Below, piece by piece: positions 23,159 to 34,019 of a stretch of DNA of 64,000 nucleotides. A program made the position numbers and the translations under genes. The stretch is taken from positions 1,054,001 to 1,118,000 of the forward strand of contig CM046304.1 of NCBI GenBank assembly GCA_025267735.1, written 5' to 3'. The notes beneath the pieces were generated by a model. The model did no database searches. It was not told where the DNA came from and saw only the letters and a program-made list of their open reading frames with translations. This DNA is from Mactra quadrangularis (Eukaryota > Mollusca > Bivalvia > Venerida > Mactridae). Numbering within the stretch: the stretch's first letter is position 1; the number at the start of each line of letters is the position of its first letter.

Positions 23159-26100
23159 ATGGGTCAGAATGGAAGTTCTCAGTCAAATGAAGGTCATACT
23201 GTAGATATCATACATGGAAAGTTGAAGCAGCAGTCAGAAATACTTAAAAGAATAGCCAAGTTATCATACAAAGAGTTTACAGAATCTGTTGACCAACTTA
23301 ACCAAGTGTAAAAAAACTTTATTGTTTTCTGGACTCGAATTAAAAAAAAATTGACTTGCAAGCGTTTGCGAGTTGATTTAATTTCAACCCGCAAAATGTA
23401 AAAAGCACTTGCAATTGATTCTCCAAGCTTTTTACTTTGTCAGAATTTTAGCTTGCGACATCAACGACACATATACTTTCGATGCTCATTATAACATGTA
23501 ACGATACAATAGAGCAAAAGAAAGTACAATCGGGCTTAAATTCGAGCCCTGTTGTTTTGTTCCCATTTCTTCAAATTTCAATGAGACTTGGTAAAGCCAA
23601 TGCTTTTTCATTACATCATCGGGGTCATTTACAGGTCTCTTCCCCTTCTAAAATTTCTTTGTAACTTGTTATGCAGTTTTCACCAAACATCAAGTTTACC
23701 TTGGATTTTTCTTTCCCCTATCAAAAAACATGTAGTTGAGAAAAATTTCCTCTAATGTCCTTTGCCTAATAGCCTACTGAAAAAAACCGCTTTAAGTATC
23801 TAAAGCAAAAGGCAAGCATTTTATGGTAGTTTCCTATGGTAATGTGATATTAATACAGTAATTGTCTTTGAAGTTCTAATAAATACTGTTTTTTGTTCTA
23901 TTTGATATTGCGATCCTTAAAATTTTTAAAGATGCTTTTACATTTGTACTTTTAAGGTACTCGTTCACAGATTTGGTTAAGATTTTTCCCTATCTTCAAA
24001 ATACCATTCAGTGTCTGTAATTGTGTAAAAAAATTAATTCTTAATATTTTAGGTCAAATTGTCCTATAGATTGCAAAAAATGTACAATAAAAATCACAAA
24101 AATACAGTAAAATTGTCTATACCGTGACATACAGGGTAGATTTTTACTACTTGAAACGCCATCATTTGTAGTTGTATGTCAGTTTGCACCAAAGTTGTCA
24201 TTATCAGAACACTAATTTCCTGCTTCCAAAAAATGTTTCCTTACAATTTTGATAATTTCAGAAAAAGTTGGTATGAAGTTGAAATCTGTGAATGAGTACC
24301 TTTAAACATTGTGTATAATAACTGATTGAATTCTCTTTCAGAACCTCATCATTCACAGATCATAATGGAAAGCAATTAGAGTTCAGTATTTTACCTGGTA
24401 CTGATGACACCATTCTTTGGAAAGGAACAGTGAAAGTTCAATGTAGAAAGGTAAGGTAGAAAGATTATCAGGCATGTGGGTTATAACTTATACAACTATA
24501 ACTTTTGACCCTGTTATTATACAGCTCATGCTGGTCATTGAGCATACTGTTGCAAAAAAGATTACGTGGGGAAAGTGTGTACTACAATTTATCAATATTC
24601 GTAAACATGCCCACTGACATGCAAAATAAGTGAAACTGATTTTGAATTCATGAATAAAAAGTTAAGAGGTTTTCCAAATGGTTCACCCCTTGCCAATCTT
24701 AACTATTTGTCAGCATCCATTGCCTGATATCAGAGTTGCTGCTTGCCTATAAATAAAAACCAGCCAGCCGTATTGGTAATACACAAATCAGTCACCGGGA
24801 AATATGGCGGACGCACAACCAAATCTTGTAAAACAATTAGAAGGTCTGTATAGGTCTGCAGGTTTACAGGACAGACTGTCTGGCAAAAATTTGATCTCAT
24901 CCACACAGTTTTCAATTCATCAAAATATGTAAAATTTCTCCTGTCCTGTAAGACTTATGTAAAATTATGATCTTCTTAGGACCTACTGTTCAGTCATAAA
25001 CTGTTGAGTTTCCGAATGACTGCACAAATCACATTAAACTCGATAACTCAAACTCACCATATGTTTTTCTTCAAATTCAGGTTGTGTCACGTGAGAATGT
25101 GAACAGAGTATGTTCAGTACGAGAATTAAGCCTAAGACAGTATATTATGGTATATAAAGAGATTACAGATCAAGTATCCAATCTACCCTCTGCTATGCCT
25201 AGTGGTAATAGAGGACAAATTGATATCTGTGCTTCGATGATCCTAGATGAGTAAGTAACTTGTCCATGGCTGTTTTTAGTATTTGGGGAAGGGGCCTTGG
25301 GCCTTTTTTTGTAACTTAAATATTTGGGTAAATTATATCGCAATTTCATTGATAGGGAAACAAAAAATCCATGGTAAAGTCCAATTTTGGGAAAAACTGC
25401 ATGATTTTAATTTTTTTTGTGAGGCCTGAAGCTAGTTATTTTAAATTTGTTTGTTTTTGTTGGGTTTAATGCCGTAGCAACGTAGCATTGTTTAGGTCAT
25501 ATAAAGGCGATCAGCCAACCTACTCACTGTTCCTGGAAAGGCTATATCTCTGGATTTAGCTGTTAACCAAGTATTATGTACATATTTTCGTCAGTCACTG
25601 ACAACTGCCCTACATAATTAAGAATCATTGGTAGGAGGGAGAATGGTCATAGAAATAATTTTATGACCAAGCTCCACGAAAGTATGCCCCACCCAAGAAT
25701 TGACCCCATGACCCCTCGATCAGTAGACTTGTGTACTACTAACTGAGCTAGTCATGCGGCTTTACTACGAACTAAGCTAGCTGGGTGGCCTTATGTATTT
25801 TATAAGTACAGGGCTCGAATTTAAAAATAAAATGGACTTGCAAATTTTCATCCAAATTTTTTAATCTATTGAGTTCTCCCAACTAACCTAGTTATCAAAA
25901 TGTGTCACATATTTGGGTTAAATGCATGATCTATTTATAGATCTACCACAGTCGGACATAATAGTTGCTACCAAAATACCATGGTTTGCAGACATAACGG
26001 TGAATTTTTTATATGTCATAATTAAGCTTTTTACATTGGTGACACTCATACTATTGAACTATTATAGCCGTTCCAATGCTGATTTGAGCCTCACTAGTTT

Positions 26101-27751
26101 AGGAAGTAATAATTTTGTGGCAATTTCAACTCGCGAAAATTTGCAAGTTAAAATTAAATGTTACTCAAAATATTTTCAAAATGCACTCGAATTTTGCGAG
26201 AATGCAAGCTTAAATTTGAGTTCTGTTGTATCATGTATTTTCAGAGTTGAACATAAAAGTTTAGAGTTAGACGATGAATGCTGTATATGTATGAATAATG
26301 AAGCTAGAACCATTATGCCATGTGCTCATAAATTCTGTGAAAACTGCTGCAAAGAATGGTAATGGTTTTTGTCATTTTACATTTTTATTGATTTTGAAAA
26401 GTCTTTGTACTTGAATTGTCCAGCATGGACTGAGTCCAGCCTTATTGTCATTGGCCTTGTCTATTTCAAAATTTTAAGGAATGGGTGTAAGAGCATTAGT
26501 CCAGTGATAGAACGCGCCCTTAGGGATTGAGAAGTCCTGGGCTCGAATTCCACCAGGAGCACTGCTATTTCCTTGAGCAAGAAATTTACTTGCAATTGCT
26601 TCACTCCACCCAGGTGTAAATTGGTACCTGCAAGGGTGGTATAATTTTGTTGCGCCAATTTGTTGCAACTAATAAGCGCCGTAAAAAGACTCCCCAGGGA
26701 GATTGATAGATAGATATCAGTAGCCCGATGACCAGGGGTAATAGCTGTAAAGTCGGTGAACGTGCGTAAGCATGAAACATAGACTATAAAATGTAATTAC
26801 TTTACTTTAATGTGGCAGAGTGGTTTCAATGCTAGACTTGTAATCATTGGATAACCAGCTTATTGTTAGTGGCGTGTGGCTTAGTGGTTACAGCAGTGGA
26901 CTGGTAATTATTGAACAACCAGCTTAACATTGGTTCAAATCTTATCTAAAACTTACCTTATTGTTTCTTTGGGCAGGAAATTTTATCATGCTAGTTCAAA
27001 ACTCGAGGAGCAAAAAGGTGCTATAATGAATTACATGTAGTTTAAAAAATATTTGAATTATTGTGGTTTGAAAATCCATATCACAAGTAAAATTTTATTA
27101 TAATATATATAATTCAGTCTGTTGAATTTAAAACTCTTTGAAATTAAAAAAAGTGAATCTGTTGTCTCTTCTTGTTACTCGCGTTTTTTTTTAATTTAAA
27201 GGTACTCATTCACAGATTTTAACTTAAATATCAACTTTTTCTAAAACTATCCAACTTGTTTGGTAAAATTTTTGAAGCAAGAAAATAGTGTTCTGATAAT
27301 AACAATTTTAGTGCAAATTGACATACAACTACAAATGATAGTGTTTCATGTAGTAAATATCTACCCAGTATGTCACAGTATAGAAACTTTTAGTGTATTT
27401 TTGTGACCTTTATTGTATATTTCTTGCAACCAATAGGTCAGTTTGTCTTAAAATATTAAGCATTAATTTTTTGACACAATTGCAAACACTGAATGGTATT
27501 TTGAAAATATAGAAAAATTTTACCAAATCTGTGAACTAGTATGTACCTTTAATGTATAGATTAAAGTATATTTTTCTTGTAGGACCGATGCCCATAGTTC
27601 ATGTCCAATATGTAGAGCGAAAGTAGACAGTTCAGCAGATACGTGGGAACTTACAGACGCTCCAGACTCTTCAGAATACGCCTCAGAAGTTAGAGAAGTT
27701 CTTGTAGGAATAGCCGATAGAGATTCGTGTAGGCGAAGAGATCAAACGTAG
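23159..27751 (+). CDS. RNF141: RING finger protein 141, E3 ubiquitin ligase
   Basis: Five coding exons: 23159-23307, 24342-24450, 25081-25250, 26245-26358, 27583-27751 (TAG), all GT-AG and phase-consistent, giving 236 aa (vertebrate RNF141 is about 230). The N-terminus MGQNGSS is a good N-myristoylation signal, as in the vertebrate protein. Residues about 38-48 (SYKEFTESVDQLN) match the family N-terminal region and exon 3 carries the QYIMVYKEITDQ block. The C-terminus has a C3HC4 RING with ligands C155, C158, C169, H171, C174, C177, C188 and C191 (ECCICM...PCAHKFC...CPIC), followed by the conserved TWELTDAPDSSEY stretch. It should transfer ubiquitin with an E2 partner; substrates are not evident. 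Start and stop are well supported. Inverted MITE copies flank exons 2-4. Confidence 0.95.
23956..24301 (+). mobile_element. piggyBac-like MITE 3, copy 1
   Basis: It begins GGTACTCGTTCACAGATTT and ends AAATCTGTGAATGAGTACCT. TTAA flanks both sides (23952-23955, 24302-24305), the piggyBac target. It lies in RNF141 intron 1 and is inverted relative to the copy at 27200. No transposase is encoded. Confidence 0.8.
25448..25790 (-). repeat. tRNA-derived SINE, family A
   Basis: Tail (GTTGGGTTTAATGCCGTAGC) on the left, head complement (ACTGAGCTAGTCATGCGGC) near 25760, then a partial second head copy (GAACTAAGCTAGCTGGGTGG). It lies in RNF141 intron 3. Confidence 0.8.
26487..26790 (+). repeat. tRNA-derived SINE, family C
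   Basis: The head has AGCATTAGTCCAGTGATAGA (box A-like) and GGGCTCGAATTCC (box B-like). The body has TTCCTTGAGCAAGAAATTTA, CACCCAGGTGTAAATTGGTA and TAAGCGCCGTAAAAAGACTC. A minus-strand copy is at 56420-56670. Confidence 0.75.
26812..26950 (+). repeat. Two tandem tRNA-like fragments
   Basis: TGTGGCAGAGTGGTTTCAAT and GTGTGGCTTAGTGGTTACAG are tRNA 5'-half-like. Each is followed by an ACT(T)GTAATYATTG...AACCAGCTTA arm, and the second has a box B-like GGTTCAAATC. They are decayed SINE heads in RNF141 intron 4. Confidence 0.5.
27200..27548 (-). mobile_element. piggyBac-like MITE 3, copy 2
   Basis: AGGTACTCATTCACAGATTT opens the element and ...GTACCT closes it. TTAA is duplicated exactly at 27196-27199 and 27549-27552. 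Its interior is the reverse complement of copy 1, for instance TGACATACAACTACAAATGA here versus its complement near 24165. It sits in RNF141 intron 4. Confidence 0.8.
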
Positions 27752-27894
27752 TTTTAAATATTGTGATAGAAATTTTATACTTCATTTTGTATATAGTATT
27801 AATAGTTTATTTTGGTTTTTTTGTGACAACAATAACTAGTTTCAGTCATGCTCGACAGTAAAATGTGGTGATTTTCAACTATAATTTGCAATAA

Positions 27895-28080
27895 GGGACC
27901 TTAGTCAGTTATTTCCCCTTGTATAATCTTCAAATAGGTAGGTCCTATTTGTCAGATTACTCAGATTTTACCCTTACTTTTGAATGTCAGTTTGCCAAAA
28001 TTAATCTTAGATAACTTTTTTGTAAATCATTTAATTTGTTTAAAAAGAACTATCTAAATTTCATCACTTCTTCTTCTAGT
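27895..28080 (-). mobile_element. MITE 4 (GGGACYTTAGTCAGTTAT ends), partial
   Basis: It begins GGGACCTTAGTCAGTTATTT and carries the same AAGTAAGGGTAAAATC and TTTCATCACTTC blocks (complemented) as the complete element at 42492. The far end is missing. Confidence 0.7.
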
Positions 28081-28136
28081 AGAAATAATTGCATAATAAG
28101 TGTGGGAATATATCTTTAACACAGAAAAAAGCATAA

Positions 28137-28350
28137 GGCCACAACAAATTGATCATATGTTCTATGGATTTGCTCGCACCTTAATTTTGACGGTTTTTAC
28201 GAAAAAAATATTTTTATTTCCTCACGCACTCATAAAAATTTGCTCAAACCGCTATATAAAGCAACTGAATTAAGATTTTTTTTCTTCGCTCGCTCGCCCC
28301 ATTTTTTTTCTAGAAAAATCCGTAGAACATATCATCAACTTGTTGTGGCC
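28137..28350. mobile_element. MITE 5, TIR GGCCACAACAARTTGATCAT, copy 1
   Basis: The left end GGCCACAACAAATTGATCAT pairs with the right end ATCATCAACTTGTTGTGGCC. The interior has CGCTCGCTCGCCCC. A second copy is at 55103-55314. Confidence 0.8.
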
Positions 28351-28680
28351 TAAAGGAAACCTTATATTTATAAATTTTAGTATAAGATCTACTATTAATT
28401 CGTGAGCACAGAAAATGATATTTTAGGTAGCTACATCACTTTTAGAAATAAAATCAACTCACAAAATTGTTCAAGTCCAAATTTTTGTTAAATTTTAGTC
28501 CAGGGTATTAGTTTCTAAGTTACTCAGTTAGTGGACAGTAGTGTGACATGATAGTATTACTTTGTGAACAAAGTGTAAATTGATTGTTATATTGTAGATA
28601 GGGACCAAAAATTCACGAATCATTAGCGTATAAGTGTGGAACTAAAAAATGATCTTGCAAAAGTTGTGTGTTTTTATAAA

Positions 28681-28767
28681 TATATCGCGGGTTTAGCGCA
28701 AAACGGTCATAACTCATTCTTTTCTTATATTGAGTTACAACCGTTTTCTGCTAAACTCGCGATATGT
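28681..28767. mobile_element. Foldback element with GCRAAACGGTCRTAACTCA arms, copy 1
   Basis: The left arm TATATCGCGGGTTTAGCGCA + AAACGGTCATAACTCA pairs with a right arm ending CTAAACTCGCGATATG around a short loop. A related copy is at 49198-49280. Confidence 0.75.
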
Positions 28768-29850
28768 AGATGTTGATGTTATACAATGTAGTTTACACAA
28801 TGAAAACCTCATGTTTTGATATTGTGGAATTTATCTCATTTTTTAACTTATGTCTCTGCTAGCTTACTTCCTTATTTTTATTGTGTTTCGGAAATGTATT
28901 GTGGGTAAGAGACAGTGGTTTGTCTATTCTAGTGTTGAAATATTATAAAATTTATGCAGGGCTCAAATTAAAGCTCGCATACTCGCAAAATGTGAGTGGA
29001 TTTCGGAAATTATGAGTAACTTATATTTTGACTTGCAAAATTTTGCGAGTTGAATCATTGCAAAAAATCAGGCTCAAGTGGGCATTGAAAAGGCCAGACT
29101 TTGTTTTACCTTTTTTCTATATGTATACAACCTTCTCATAAATAAGTATAATATTTCTATATATATGAATATGTATTTACTTCTCACATATTGTTATTTA
29201 TATAACTTGTGAATGTTAATTAAAGTTCTGTTCTGTTCCATTCTGATCGATGTTTTGATATGATTGAAGATTCACAGTAAAAAACATGTTTGATATTCTT
29301 TGCCTATTCCACAATAACACACCTGTTCAATGTATAATTAAGTATTGTACTAAGTTGCTTTTATATTGCATATATGAATAGTAACTGTGTATGCTATTAC
29401 AGTTTGGAGAAAGAATTGCGCTTGATTTTTTATTTAGCAAGTTGAAATAAAATCAACTCTCAAAAATTGCAAATCCAATATTTTGTTAAACTCGAGACCT
29501 GAGTTATGTTTGAAAAATCTATCTTGGGTGTGTCTTTTAAGATGTTATAACCCACTCTCATTACGAAATGTAGTGATTCAAGTTTTTATAAAAAATTGAA
29601 TACACATTGTATCTGTATAAATTATGATATTGTAAATCCATGTTTGTACTGAGTGTAAAATTATCTACAAATAATTGATGTAAATAGTGATTATTTTTGT
29701 GGAATTATATTCAACTATCAGTGGTGCATACATTAACTTCGCTGAGTTAAATATTCATTTCAGTACTTTTGTACTCATGAATGATCAAAATGTATACAAG
29801 TCAGATGGGTTAATGAATGTGCCAATGACAGTTGAATAAAATAAAACTTA

Positions 29851-29991
29851 GGGCATGTTCCGCAAAGAAATCGCTCGCTAGCACTTCGTCCCCTGGTACC
29901 CTCATTTGATGTCACATAGTAAATACTTTTGGTGCAAGAGAGGTACCAGAGGACGAAGCGCTATCTAGCGATTTCCTTGCGGAACATGCCC
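29851..29991. mobile_element. MITE 2, complete foldback, TTA target duplication
   Basis: GGGCATGTTCCGCAAAGAAA at the left pairs with TTTCCTTGCGGAACATGCCC at the right; the arms extend about 55 bp, through GCTAGC...GTACC. The exact flanking TTA/TTA is typical of PIF/Harbinger-type insertions. Related copies: 57909-58050 (complete), 30144-30252 (decayed), 41767-41829 (deletion derivative), 22466-22530 (one arm). Confidence 0.85.
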
Positions 29992-30143
29992 TTATTTGAT
30001 TGTGACTTGAGTTTGTATTTAAGTTATTTCCCTTGGCATTATTAATTGTCTATTGTAATGTTATCTAGAACTCAAATTTTGGGGGTTTTATCATATGCAG
30101 TCTTGCATATACACATTACAAATAATGAGCCAGTTTCATAATA

Positions 30144-30252
30144 TATTGCTAGCTGGTGCTATATTCCCTGGTACCCTTGATTTGACATCAAATACTTATT
30201 ACTTTTGGTGTTAGAAGGGTACCAAAGACAAAGAGCATTTTTCTTAGGAAAA
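30144..30252. mobile_element. MITE 2, decayed copy
   Basis: GCTAGCTGGTGCTATATTCC + CTGGTACCCTTGATTTGACA at the left and GGGTACCAAAGACAAAGAGC at the right keep the order of the complete element with many substitutions. Confidence 0.55.
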
Positions 30253-30740
30253 TGGCCGAATTTCTTTTTCAACATTATTGCTGAAAAATCATGAATAATA
30301 TTTAATATTACAATGTATTTGATATTCCTTGGTGTCAGGAATGGTGTTTTAAACTGTTCCCCAAGGCTGTAAGCCGAGGGAAACAGTTTAAAACACTATT
30401 CCCTCCACCTCGGGCCTTTAGTTTGACTGTTCCCAAATCACATATGGAATAACTGTATATTATTGTACTATGTGCAAATGTTTGTATGAACTGCAAGTGA
30501 AAAGCCATTAGTTTGAATTCTAGATGAAGTGTATTATAAAATGTTTTGTATGTTTTATTGTTACACTGTATTTATGTTTGTGTAAAAAAATACTGCCTGT
30601 TTATATTGTATTAATAAATCCAACCACCTCATTGATGAAATTACTTGATTCACATTTGATTCAGGTATAACCATTCAATATTTAATTTTTATGCTATTCA
30701 GACCACCTGTAAATTAATGTAAGTTATGATACTTTACATA

Positions 30741-31030
30741 GGGCGGATCCAGCGGGGGGGGGGGGGGGGGGTCAGGGGGGTCCGGACCTGCCCTAGAATT
30801 TGGAAAATGTACCTGTCTATTAATGTATTTCTTGCCTGTGAGTCATTTTTATGTAGCATGAAGCAATTTTTCTCGGTGCTTAACATAGATTTAATGGTTA
30901 TGTAGTTTTTATTACCTATATGTTGCATTTCGAGGTTCAGACCCCCCAAGAAAAGTTCAGACTCCCCCCCCCCTAAAAAAGTTCGGACCCCCCCCCCCCC
31001 CTAGAAAAAAATCCTTGATACGCCCCTGCT
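30741..31030. repeat. Poly-G/poly-C bounded repeat, copy 1
   Basis: A run of about 18 G near 30755 and C runs near 30965 and 30990 bound AT-rich sequence containing TTCTCGGTGCTTAACATAGA and TTTAATGGTTATGTAGTTTT. The inverted copy at 55574-55893 has the same internal blocks and G runs. Ends read GGCGGATCCAGC / TACGCCCCTGC. Confidence 0.75.
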
Positions 31031-31082
31031 TTACAATTCATTTCAACATTTTGTTTAGTCATATTACAACAGTCAGTCGTCC

Positions 31083-32160
31083 TCATGTTTCCTGGTAGAT
31101 GTAAAGTTTAAACCTAGAGCTGTCATCAATTCCAATGATATGTTCCAGCTTATGTTTTCTGAGCTCACTTGGTGAAATAAAAAGTTGATCTTTCTCCGAA
31201 GATGATATGTTTGTCTATTCATTTTCTATGAACTGTATATGTATTTGTTGACAATGTATTTATTATATGTATGTATATGTTATTGATGACCTTAGTGATA
31301 CTTTATACATTTATAAGCGTAATTAAATGTAAAAATAAAAATTTCCAATACTTTCATAAGAATTCTGTATTTATTTTTAGCTTGCCTATCTAGCTCTATC
31401 GGAAGTTCACAAGTCTACTGATCAAGGCGTGGTGGGTTTGATTTCTGGGTGGGGCATACTTTTCTGCAGCTTGGTCATGAAATAATTTCTACGGCCATTC
31501 TCCCTCCTACCACTGATTTTAAATTATGTAGGGCAGTTGTCAGTCACTGATGGAAGAATGCACCTAGTAACTGGTTAACAGCTAAATCCAGAAATTAAGC
31601 CTTTCCAGGTACGATAAGAAGGTTGACTGACAATCGTGATATGACATATACAATGTGTTGCTGTGATGTTGAACCCAACAATTTTTTTTTATTTCAAAAA
31701 TCTGTTGCTTTGGTAACTGACAATCTATCCAGATAGTTTGTTTATTTAGAACACTGTCTAATACACAGTTGATGCTTTAACTCAAAGGTTTGTGACCAAA
31801 AAACTTGAGAGAGTTGATTGTACTACCAGTCTGAATTCTACATTATTGCCCCCTGTGTTGCATACCTGATTTAGTAAGTTGCACCATTGTCAAACAAAAA
31901 GGAAGATTTAGGCAACCATATTTTATCTTGACTGTTCATTAAACTCTACATACCTTCTGTCTAGTTCCCAGTCGTACTTCGACAGGTAAAAGTATGTCAG
32001 GCAAAGCATGATAATGGCCACGCCCAATGTAATGAATAAGGTATTGGATAATAGTACCAAACTCCTACTAAAATTACGTTCATCAGCAAACGATCATGTA
32101 TGATTGAGAAAACGTAAATGAAAATTTTGTTACCTGAATAATAACTGAGGGGGCAGCCAT
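31083..32160 (-). CDS. Tentative small three-exon gene, unknown function
   Basis: Minus-strand exons 32160-32134, 32064-31954 and 31214-31083 (TGA) are bounded by CAG|GTAACA, TAGTAG|GAG, AAG|GTATGT and ATAG|ACA, and all join in phase 0 for an 89-aa product. The last exon looks genuinely coding, with a charged stretch SPSELRKHKLEHIIGIDDSS. I do not recognise the family. The first intron would be only 69 nt. A competing reading exists: in another frame the middle exon gives a strong membrane helix (LFITLGVAIIMLCLTYFYL followed by SKYDWELDRR), which is phase-compatible with a different open frame of the last exon but lacks a start codon. One of the two may be real; the splice model is not proven. 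Confidence 0.35.
31380..31690 (+). repeat. tRNA-derived SINE, family A
   Basis: Head with CTATCTAGCTCTATCGG and GGGTTTGATTTCTGGG, then the body (TTTCTACGGCCATTCTCCCT, TAGGGCAGTTGTCAGTCACT), and a tail ending TTGAACCCAACA. It lies in the intron of the tentative small gene. Confidence 0.8.
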
Positions 32161-32692
32161 TATTACGGCTTGCCTAACCCGATAACGATAGTGGTAAGGG
32201 GCAGGTAATCCAGACTGTAAATGCCATTTACAAAAGAAAATATCAAAAGTCAGTTGTCAATCTTCCAAATTAATATGATAATTCATTATTTTATGATATA
32301 AGAAACTACTCACCACAAGTAAAAATATAGTTCAATAGTTCAGCATTGATTTAAATAATTTTATTACAATTTGATGATCTAATAATTAGCTAAAGGTGTC
32401 ACATAGTAACAGCTTTAAGTATCATTTTATTACATTGAAATTAAAGAAAATCACGATTTTAAAATTGTTAATGAGTGACAGTTATTTAGATCAACGTAAC
32501 TACGTGAAAAATGTAAGTTCTTTTGTTGGAAATGAGGAAATTCATGAGCTATTCTGGCTTTGTTGTTTATTCCAAAGACGCCTGCGCATGAGTATATAGT
32601 CACATGATCTTCAGATAGTCAACAAATGCTTGTTTTTTGTCAATTTCTTGCACGAGTCAAAAACAGAAATGAGTCGAATAAAATATTTGTTG

Positions 32693-32775
32693 GTCCATAG
32701 CTCACTTGGTAGCGCGCCTGGATTTCAAATCTAGTTTCTTGAAGGGTTACAGGTTTGAATACCACCAGAAGCAAT
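32693..32775 (+). repeat. tRNA-like SINE head
   Basis: TCCATAGCTCACTTGGTAGC (box A) and GGTTTGAATACC (box B) flank an anticodon-like arm CTGGATTTCAAATCTAG. The acceptor stem does not pair cleanly, so it is read as a decayed tRNA-derived element. Confidence 0.45.
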
Positions 32776-33071
32776 TATACGCTACGAATCCTCTGCACAA
32801 ATACTTTGCAAATGACAGCTCGACCGTTTCATCAATGTTTATGCTAAGTATAATTTTAGAGATAAGGATCAAAATTCTGTGGATAAATTGAACATTTTTA
32901 GACAGAAAAAGTATCAGCAATTGAATGCGTTATTTTAGTATTATTTTATTAATGTCAGGAAAGCGAAATTGGCGAAAAACAGTAGTTTGTTTGCCTTCTT
33001 ATAGATTGCTAACTGCAAACCAGGTGACTAGGACCAAAGTTGCAGGTTCAAAAGGTCCAAAATTGCTTAAG

Positions 33072-33593
33072 TTATCGACCAACACTACCTCCTAAAAAGC
33101 TGTGTACAGGCCAGTTACGTTCCAAATAAGCGTAAACATTTTTCTCGACATCTTCTTTTGGAGGTTGTTGTGTTTTCTCTGGCTGTTTTCCTATATTGAC
33201 CGTAGTTCCTTTGAAGCACAGACCGATAGGCAGACCTAGCCGACGCATGAAGGCACAAGTATGGATCCTCTTTGCCATGGATATTTGGTTCAAAAAAGCT
33301 CGTTTTGTTGCATGGCTTACGTCATGATTTCCTATAGATTTAGCACTTCCTTTGAAGGTGTCAGCCTTATTATTTAAATCCATGTCCATGTAATCGTCAA
33401 TTCCACTTAAATCATCAAGCATTTCTGATGAACGTGTGTCATATTCAAACACATCTGTCTCGGGCTGCGTAAACCTTCCGTTGTATGTTATATGCATTGG
33501 GATGTCTTCACCTTGGAATAATTTGAAGGCTGACGGTATTTCAGCAAGCAGTAAACAGAATAACACCATTAACAATACATGCACGTATCTCAT
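33072..33593 (-). CDS. Putative neuropeptide/peptide hormone precursor
   Basis: The product is 173 aa. Residues 1-22 are a clear signal peptide (LLMVLFCLLLAEIPSA). An acidic spacer with DDLSGIDDYMDMD follows. Dibasic sites lie at KR97-98, KR108-109 and RR117-118. C113 and C126 are the only cysteines outside the signal peptide, so one disulfide could close a 14-residue ring just after KR108-109. The protein ends with Gly-Arg (172-173), a layout that convertase, carboxypeptidase and amidating enzyme could turn into a C-terminal Val-amide. The ATG follows an acceptor (TTTTTTCATTTCAG) seven bases upstream, so a leader exon is expected (see 35501-35630). An AATAAA complement about 120 nt past the stop (near 32945) can end the transcript. 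I recognise no known family; C-x12-C differs from somatostatin/allatostatin C, elevenin, CCAP and conopressin spacings. A secreted non-hormonal protein remains possible. Confidence 0.7.
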   Translation of the reverse strand: MRYVHVLLMVLFCLLLAEIPSAFKLFQGEDIPMHITYNGRFTQPETDVFEYDTRSSEMLDDLSGIDDYMDMDLNNKADTFKGSAKSIGNHDVSHATKRAFLNQISMAKRIHTCAFMRRLGLPIGLCFKGTTVNIGKQPEKTQQPPKEDVEKNVYAYLERNWPVHSFLGGSVGR

Positions 33594-33659
33594 TCTCGCT
33601 CTGAAATGAAAAAACACACCTACAGTTAGTATAATGCGACAATATAGTCAAGTTCTTAA

Positions 33660-33775
33660 TCTTAAAAGTTCGGATATTACCGTATGGTTCGTAAAATACA
33701 CCTCGTACATAGCTCTTAGAACAATCGCAAAAGTTCGGGTAGTTCCGTATGGTTCGTAAAATACACTTGTATAAC
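33660..33775. repeat. Two-copy tandem duplication, about 65 bp
   Basis: AAGTTCGG + (TA)TTACCGTATGGTTCGTAAA + ATACAC occurs twice (about 33666 and 33731) in the leader intron of the peptide-precursor gene. Confidence 0.65.
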
Positions 33776-34019
33776 ATAAAGGCCGAGGTGAACAGAAAAA
33801 TTCCATTATAAAGAATAACTTGATTTTTGCAAAATAATGCGATTTTTCCGCGATTTTTAAGTCCCAAAAGCTTCATTAGAGAAGGAAAATGTGTCTGTAT
33901 TCAGAGCTGCATCAAAACATCGAATGCATGGATCTTTTTGATGGCACATATACGCCGTACCATGCAATTGTGCTTCATAAGTCAGTAAAAAATTCAATTT
34001 TACTTAACTAGATTGATTT

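Larger units (their letters stand above)
27752..31082. other. RNF141 3' UTR and downstream repeat-rich spacer
   Basis: No further exon recognised on the plus strand. It is occupied largely by MITEs (27895, 28137, 28681, 29851, 30144), AT-rich blocks that repeat AACTCGCAAAAT-type motifs, and a poly-G/poly-C element at 30741. Confidence 0.5.

Noticed and set aside
26461..26668. Two minus-strand frames of about 65 codons
   Set aside because: They are antisense readings of a family C SINE.
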